Assembly (NCBI GenBank): GCA_911728455.2 | Contig: OU452222.1 | Span: 8,206,108 to 8,270,107 of the forward strand | Direction: 5' to 3' | Source: Marthasterias glacialis | Lineage: Eukaryota > Echinodermata > Asteroidea > Forcipulatida > Asteriidae | Length of the DNA: 64,000 nucleotides | Part shown: positions 57,726 to 64,000 of the stretch, piece after piece | How the letters are laid out: each line of letters begins with the position of its first letter | Position numbering within the stretch: the stretch's first letter is position 1 | Position numbers and translations under genes: made by a program | Notes under the pieces: model-generated | The model's database searches: none | Told to the model about the DNA's origin: nothing | What the model saw: the letters and a program-made list of their open reading frames with translations, nothing else

Positions 57726-58056
57726 GAGCAAGTTCGATCAAGGACCACTGGTTAACTAGTGGTTGGTTTGTGACGTACGTAGTGCATGCGCACTGAAGTT
57801 GAAGTGCGAACGACTCTAGTCATGTCACGTCAACGTGACCATGAGAAAACGGCGAAATCAGCATTATCACTTTCCTGATAACTGGTCCCCTCTGCATTGT
57901 GCTTATGAAACGGCTATTGGTAACCAGCGATGTGACCAACCTCGATAGGCTGGTCGCGAATAGTCGACTAGACTAGTCCAACCATCGTCAACTAGCGTGG
58001 GTTCGATCAGAGTTAGTCGAACTATGGTTAGCTATGGTCCTTGATCGAACTTGCTC
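57726..58056. mobile_element. 331-bp MITE, GAGCAAGTTCGATCAAGGAC termini
   Basis: The outer 22 bases GAGCAAGTTCGATCAAGGAC+CA are exactly mirrored at the right end, and the arms continue imperfectly with GGTTAACTAGTGG-like against GCTAACCATAG. AGT flanks both ends, a possible 3-bp target duplication. The interior has several CGTCACG-type words and no ORF. It lies in the KIAA0513 upstream region. Confidence 0.9.
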
Positions 58057-59690
58057 AGTGCTTGGCGATGGGTTTTTAGCTCTGTGTGGGATGATCGAAG
58101 GTAGGAGAGCGCGCCGGGGTAGTCACCATATCTAGGAAGGCCAATTACTGCCAACAACAAATAAATGTATAATCCTTTGTAATGCATACAAAACCCTTGC
58201 ACTCCCACGGCTGCCCGTTTTTCTCCCCATTGAGATCGACTGAAACTAGGCTAGGCCAGTACATGTTCAGTACAACAACTAGCAATTTTGTGGGCCAATA
58301 TTGCACTCCTTTCTCTTGGTGTATCAATCTCCCTCCCCATTATCTCTTTGCTCCTGCCCACCGCCCCCATTTGATGTCTTAAGGCCCCTTTTTGCTCGGA
58401 CCCAAATCCAACCATGGGATTAATTAATCCAACCAATCCACAAAGTGTGGGTGTCCCCGCCGCACTATTGCCGGGGATTTACAACTTGTGTTAATAAACT
58501 TCTGTTCCAAAATTAAACCTGATTTCTCATGGAGACATGTGTAGGCGTTGCCTAAAGTATGCATGCAAGACTGCATTATATGAACTGACAAACGAATACA
58601 AAACATGCAAAAATTATGGAAACATTTTCTGTTCAATGTGTAATACCCGGTCGCAAAATTCCTGGGAAAAATAACACATTTTTTAGAGTGACCTTTGAAA
58701 ATTAATTTTGAAAAGTTATTCATGCTCTTGAGTAACTTTTGCCGAACAAATTACGAGTCGAATTATGTCATTACAAATGGCAGCACGATAGCCTTTAGTT
58801 AAAAATCATTTGTAAATTAACTGGTAATTGCGTCTGTAGAAATAACTTCAATAATAGGGCATGTAATGTTGGCGACAAAAGTTATTTTCATGATTTCACC
58901 ATGGCATCGATAATTTTGTAGGTTTGATTACATAAAGTTACCTCTTTTTTTAGTCATGCGATTTACCCTCGTGTTCTTCTAGAGGACGCCAGATAGTTTC
59001 ATTATGTTTGTTTGTTTGTTTGTTTTTTGGGGAGGTTCAATCTTATCATTCCTAAACCATTTCAATCTTATTAAACCTTTTTAAATCATTCATTAGTTCT
59101 AGAGTCTACTGTACTGTTGTGTATTTTTAGTTAAAGGGAATGTTTAAAATGCTGTTATTAGTCAAAGATATGCTAGTGGCAGAGTATCGCTGAATATTTT
59201 GTTGACTTTATAAGCAAAATAACAATGTAGGCCATATGTGTGTTTTTGCTAGCCGGAGAGGGGTGGATGGCAGATTATAATTAATTTATATTTATTTATG
59301 AAAAACATTTTCTGTGTATGATTGTTTGTGTTTAACATTATATTTTTCGCAGTCTAGCGCCCTCTTTTACATCATTCATACTTTTCGAGAAGTCGTTCAG
59401 TGTGACCGTGGTAGAAAAAGTACCGCAAGGGTACAATACACCGACGGCTATTACCAGCTGTGGTGTGCCTGCATACACGACAACCAGACGACAGCTGAAA
59501 GCATAAAACTGCGTTTACCACATTCACATAAGTGCGTGCCATTTACTATGGCATGTGTATGGCAAGAGTTCAGGGTGGCTGCGGTGTGACTGCTCCCAGC
59601 GAACGTTTTTCATCAGAAACAGTTTAATCATCAGAAACTGACCGTTTTGTACAAGTCTGTCACACTTTTTACTTGCACTGGCTGTCAGAA

Positions 59691-59756
59691 TGCAGAGCAT
59701 CCAAGAGGAGTTTGATGAATGCGAGAGGAACGGTACTTGGAGAGTAGAATTTCAAG
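59691..59756 (+). CDS. Candidate first coding exon of an unidentified gene (partial)
   Basis: An ATG with A at -3 opens 22 codons (MQSIQEEFDECERNG, then TWRVEFQ) that end in Gln exactly before a consensus donor, CAA|GTAAGT. The short peptide is acidic and amphipathic and looks like real coding sequence, but I do not recognise the family. No convincing second exon is seen in the 4.2 kb to the right edge, so the rest would lie outside the window. The gene would be divergent from KIAA0513, whose coding start is 3.4 kb to the left. Sequence just upstream (59340-59690) is less AT-rich than its surroundings and contains an AGGGCGCTA-like word on the minus strand, which fits a promoter or 5' UTR. 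It could instead be a chance ATG plus donor. Confidence 0.4.
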
Positions 59757-60894
59757 TAAGTAAACTCGTCTAATTTTAAAAAAGTAAGACGTGCACTCAA
59801 ACATATGATACATCCGTGTGATTTCGACGCTGCGTTAAATCAGCATTGTTCCTTTTTTTTTTTTATATATGGCACACAAACAAAAAAACAGCAACAACAG
59901 ATGGTTGAAAAAGAAACAAAAATGTTACATCAAAATGTTGAACAAAAACAACAACACCACAAGCTGAATGGAAACTAAAATAGAAAAATAATGTAGCCTA
60001 AATCTAATGTTACTGGTCCTAACAGTGTTAGGCCTAAAAAAATAATAAAATAAAATTTTGCCAAAACTTGTTTCGTCCGATTCAAAATATGTTTATTTAG
60101 AACTTAAATCTCTTCTAAGTTCTAAATAAACAGATTTTTTTGTTTTAATTAAAAAAGAACAAAACCATATGGGATATTAACTACAAAAGTTAACTAATGA
60201 TGTCTCTGCAATGCAAGACCTAAAAAAGAATCCCAATGGGACAATCACATGGTTCACTGCAGCACGTCATTGTCATATTGCCAGTTATAAAAATAAAAAA
60301 CAACATGAAGTCAGAACTTACGTTACAAATTCACAAAACATGTTGATTGCAACCCTATTTTTAGGCCATGTTACCTGACTGGATAGTTACGAATGACCAC
60401 ATTTTCTTGCTGAGTTACTTGTGAATTTTAGACGTTATAGGCCTATTATATTTATATAGCATAGGCCAAGGTACATTTTTCGGATTTTCACAACAACAAA
60501 AGTTAAACACTGATTAACCCTTACAGTCCCTATTCCATCAAACTCTAACAGCAGGTTTTGTTTGATTTGGTTGGACTGGGTAACTGCGTAAACTGATCAT
60601 GCTTTACATGGGTTCAGGCATACCACCATAATCAGAGTACTACAGTTTGGGTGTTGTGTTACCCATATGGTGTTGGAATTTGTTTGAGTAAATCCTAGTA
60701 AATCACTCTGGGGAGTTAGGGTTAATTATGAATTAGCAATTCAAAAAATGTGTTCAGATATTACACTTAAAACGATTTATGTTAAAATATCAGTAAATGA
60801 TCAGTGGTCCAGTGGGTTATGAGACCCGGTCCAGTGCCTACATTATGTGTACTGGGTAGTCAATCAATATCAAACTTGTGTAGACTGTATAGCT

Positions 60895-61170
60895 ATAGCT
60901 TCTACTATCAACTTCCAGCTATAGTTTGTAAATTCCCTTCAAACTTAACAATTGCCCCACTATAGTTGGGACCTGTCCCAACTAAATGAATTTACCCTCG
61001 CCACCCGCCAGCAGTCTAGTGTTGCATCCATCCCATGCAATGTACTGGTGAAAGATCTCTGGTACCCAGCTATAGTTGTTCCATCCCAACTGAAACACTC
61101 TAGTTGGGAATAGTCCTACGGAACATGTAACTATAGTTGGGACGGTTCTTAAGTTGGGACAGAACATGTA
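60895..61170. mobile_element. CCAACTATAGTTGGGAC element, copy 2
   Basis: Contains CCCACTATAGTTGGGACCTG, GGTACCCAGCTATAGTTG, AACACTCTAGTTGGGAATAG and AACTATAGTTGGGACGGTTC, the same words and order as 49413-49862. The termini are less clear and the copy is shorter. Confidence 0.7.
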
Positions 61171-61684
61171 CCAGACTGGCTAGTAGGATTACACTGACCC
61201 ACAGGATGTTACTAACAAGAACATGGTGCTCTCCTTCATCCTGTCATTAACCCTACACATTGCTCTATGCCTTAAAACCACTTCAAATTCTTCTAATCCA
61301 AACTGCATGTTTTGCTTGATTCTCTTGGACTGAGGACTTCACCAGACACAAGTAATGCAGTATATGGGATCAGTCCAACAGTTTGGGTGTTGAGCTGCCA
61401 TGGTGTTGGATTTTGCTAGAGTCAGGAAGGATCCCAGTAAATCACTCAAGGGAGTTAGGGTTTTAATGATAATTTAGTTTGCTTTCATTATCATCGGCAT
61501 CTATCAATATCATCAATTATAAGTCAACATTTTTCCAGAGGTTAGCCTTGGAAAAAAACTAAGTGATATGTCTGTGTTCAATTTCTATTAAACGGCAAAC
61601 CCATGTCAAATTAATTTGTAAAGATAAGATGTACATGTACATCGTTGGCTTGGGAAAGATTAGATTCATTTCCTTTAACCAGTT

Positions 61685-61925
61685 ATCAATAAACACAACA
61701 TCCAGCCAACCTGTGAAAAGTTCATCGAATTAAAGTGTCCCATTTTAGTGAAAACGATAAAAATGTATTTTTTGTGAAGGATTTTAAGCACTTTCGTCTG
61801 CGGCATTCAAAATAAGGATTTTCAAATTGTTTGATTTTCAACTTTGAGAGTATTTCAGAAGGATTATTCTCCAGAGGATTGTTTCTTGTATGAATTTTTT
61901 AATCAGGGAGCTTTTAGATTAAAAA
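61685..61925 (+). repeat. Dispersed repeat family D, copy 3
   Basis: AACCTGTGAAAAGTTCATCG, CAACTTTGAGAGTATTTCAG and GTATGAATTTTTTAATCAGG follow the order of copies 1 and 2. The interior has diverged. Confidence 0.65.
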
Positions 61926-62509
61926 AGAAGAAGATCAATTGTGTATTTGTATAATGGCCAATTCTGTGTTTTATCTTTTATTCTTTAAATACTTCATAGC
62001 TACATGTAAAATCATCTCTTACAAACAGTCCTTTTTTAATGTCAAATCACTTGGAGCTAATTCAAGTAAAAACTAAAAGACCTTTCTTTTTACCTATTGA
62101 TAGCAAATCAAGAACATTCACATTGTTCACTAACAACAACAAATAACCACAAAAATGAGGGTGTCCTTTTGATCTCTGTGGTTTTCATTTCGAACTAACC
62201 TTATTTTTCGGATCACCCCCCCCCCCTCAAAAAAAAAACCAACAAAAACTGACATTTTTTTTTTGCTGAACCTGTCTAGAAGTACCCTACAAAATAAAAT
62301 AAACAAAATCAACAACAAAATCTGTGATATAAAATACTGAGTACAATCAACATTAAACTTACATGTAAACTTAAATGTACTTTAATGCACTAAACTTAAA
62401 ATGTACCTTTTTCAGGCGATAAAACAGCCAGTACTAATCGTCAAAATGCATGGCAACCATAGAGTTAAAATGGGACGCAACTTGAGAAGATTCTACATAA
62501 GTCGATAGC

Positions 62510-63275
62510 GGGAAATACCTTATATTTAGGAACACACATTTTTATAGAATACAACATTCAAATGACTATTGCAGACTCCAAATAGCAGTCTGAATACTGA
62601 GGGTCATATAACCTTTATGTGCCTTCTTTGGAATGGAAATCGTCAGCAATGTTTCTTAAATGTAGTAAAGTGCTGCGATCAACGCAATAGAGTTTCAGCT
62701 CATGTCGATGAACCGCAGCATTTTGGGAGGTCAGTATCAGAACGTAATAGCATTTTTCAGACTGAAAGATTTCTCAGGTAGATTGGTACCAAGTATCAAC
62801 CACAGAATTAAAAAGGGTTTCTAACCAAGGAAGCTAACCAAGTTATTTTTTGGCCTGGCCAAACCCTTGTTCTACATATAAACCACCTTGTTAGTGGCCT
62901 ACACAATTTGCACTTAAAATGCTCTGTCAATTGTTTCGTTACGTAGATTTCCTAGAAGGACATAATAACCCATTGTTCTACATGCTCAAACGTTTATATT
63001 GTAATGTACTTGTACAGGCTTCCGCATTTTGGTTTCCTTGTATATTTTGTAGTGTGGTTTTCCTCAATCAGATTTCCCTCAAAACCTCAGTCCAGGTTGT
63101 GTAGTACTTGATACTAGCGTATATAGGTCTCGGAAACATGAGATGATTCTATTCAAGCCCATTGCTGGCAATACCTTATATTTTAGGAACATGTACATAC
63201 ATGTAGAGTACAACATGTTCCGACTATTGCAGACTCCAAAAAGCAGTCTTGGTTCTTCCTTCTCTGGAATGAAAA
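62510..63275 (+). repeat. Local direct duplication, two ~120-bp units
   Basis: Units at about 62510-62645 and 63165-63275 share AATACCTTATATTTAGGAAC (second with an extra T), GACTATTGCAGACTCCAAA, AGCAGTCT and TCTGGAATGRAAAT-type sequence. Separation is about 650 bp. Neither unit is clearly coding. Confidence 0.75.
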
Positions 63276-63429
63276 TACATGCCCTTCCTCCAAGATCTGC
63301 ACATCTCCCATTGTACTTCATGTACTTTCAATCAACTAAGCATTAAAATCTAATGCTTAATTATAATAAACCCATATTGCACAGTACATGTACGTAAATG
63401 GACACAAAGGGTTTGCCGTTATTTTTTCA

Positions 63430-63612
63430 GTGACCAACCAACAGTGACCAGTTAGCTTGTTATTTCACTAGTTGTCAACTTTTTTAGTGGTCCATTTTTC
63501 ATATTAAATTGGGGTGCTTTTCAACACTGAAGTAGCCAGTCAGACACCACTTGTCGAAAATTTAGACTGGTCCTTGGGTGTTTTAAGTGGCATTTGGCCA
63601 GCGGACCACTGA
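63430..63612 (-). repeat. GACTAGTGAAATG dispersed repeat, inverted copy
   Basis: On the minus strand the order GTGGTCCGCTGGCCAAATGC, AAACACCCAAGGACCAGTCT and GTTGAAAAGCA repeats that of 54230-54425, nearly identical over the first half. Confidence 0.75.
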
Positions 63613-63809
63613 CATGTACATAGGCCATACTTGTATTTTCTATAGGTATTTAAAATAAGTTGTCATTTTTGTGGTGCAACTGAAGATAATGAACATGCAT
63701 GTGTAAAATAAACTGTGGTACTGATAAGAGAACATAAGCCATCTGTTTTTGGAGCAGTCTCATTGAAATTCTGTGCAAAAAAAAAAATTCTTTGATGTTT
63801 TTGCAATTT

Positions 63810-64000
63810 GATGACTGATGATGGAATTTTGTCAAAATGAAACCCCGATTAGATGAAGTAAAGACACCATATGACATGGTGGTCATTTGCACTGGGATTT
63901 TACAGTTCTCTTTTGAGAAAACTTGCATGGAAGCCTTCTTTGTCATGACTGGGCTGTCACCAAGGCTGTAAGCTACTGCCGATAATCTTGCAATTACCTT
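63810..64000 (+). repeat. Dispersed repeat, copy B (shared with 27540-27790)
   Basis: GATGAAGTAAAGACACCATA, CATGGTGGTCAT, GGGATTTTACAGTTCTC and GTAAGCTACTGCCGATAATC parallel the TMEM143 intron 4 copy. It runs into the window edge and is probably longer. Confidence 0.75.

Larger units (their letters stand above)
56297..59690. promoter_or_regulatory. Divergent spacer between KIAA0513 and the 59691 exon
   Basis: Contains the presumed promoters of both genes. A less AT-rich block at 57420-57680 has a strong minus-strand donor (CTG|GTAAGT, exon side ending at 57629) and may be a 5' noncoding exon of KIAA0513; a 59-codon minus frame with basic residues (57598-57420) also lies here. The rest holds MITE remnants (57690-58056) and otherwise nothing I recognise. 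Confidence 0.4.
59757..64000. other. Repeat-rich right end, presumed intron 1 of the 59691 gene
   Basis: No exon is recognised. Bases 59850-60350 are AT-rich without clear structure. From 60.9 kb on, much of the sequence is dispersed repeats also seen elsewhere in the window. If the 59691 exon is real, this is the start of its first intron. Confidence 0.45.

Noticed and set aside
59314-59589. 91-codon plus-strand frame upstream of the 59691 exon
   Set aside because: Stops before the next start, is cysteine- and histidine-scattered without a domain pattern, and probably is 5' UTR or chance.

Overview
This is a eukaryotic nuclear window. Its genes are split by GT-AG introns, it is AT-rich, and it is dense in short inverted-repeat elements (MITEs), tRNA-derived SINEs and decayed retroelement pieces. 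The four recognisable genes are animal genes. Their intron positions, protein character and repeat style suggest a marine invertebrate deuterostome, most likely an echinoderm; that placement is inference. There is no operon, CRISPR array or bacterial content.

Layout. (1) 60-11105, minus: a complete ten-exon DNAJA2-type Hsp40 co-chaperone of 420 aa, with its CaaX box; intron 1 holds a nest of transposon-like inverted repeats. (2) 15791-22233, minus: a complete four-exon ATMIN/ASCIZ homologue of 795 aa, with four N-terminal zinc fingers, a polyQ/H stretch and a C-terminal array of about 16 TQT motifs expected to bind dynein light chain LC8; a long AT-rich 3' region follows, with a LINE fragment at 15.5 kb. 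(3) 24357-28156, plus: a complete five-exon TMEM143 homologue of 525 aa, divergent from ATMIN across about 2.1 kb. (4) 37964-56296, minus: a complete seven-exon KIAA0513 homologue of 473 aa, with an 8 kb first intron. (5) 59691-59756, plus: a candidate first coding exon of an unidentified gene that would continue beyond the window, divergent from KIAA0513.

The exon models were built by hand. Reading phase agrees across every junction, and each gene matches the known protein family along its length. The genes have no obvious shared pathway: cytosolic chaperone, transcription and DNA-damage regulator, mitochondrial membrane protein, and a cytosolic protein of poorly known role. As far as I recall, three of the four (DNAJA2, ATMIN, KIAA0513) lie on human chromosome 16q, so the cluster may be a remnant of ancient animal linkage.

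The most interesting structure is in the repeats. A palindromic MITE of about 130-150 bp occurs three times (3.5, 18.1 and 33.1 kb), with a half copy at 57.7 kb. Its terminal repeats each carry a close match to the CTCF binding core, so every full copy presents two CTCF-like sites pointing at each other. Other families include hAT-like elements with 8-bp target duplications (28.7 and 38.2 kb), TTAGGACTAG palindromes (3.2 and 42.7 kb), large foldbacks (8.0, 52.4 and 57.7 kb), near-perfect hairpins (8.34, 23.4 and 24.8 kb) and several tRNA-headed SINE families.
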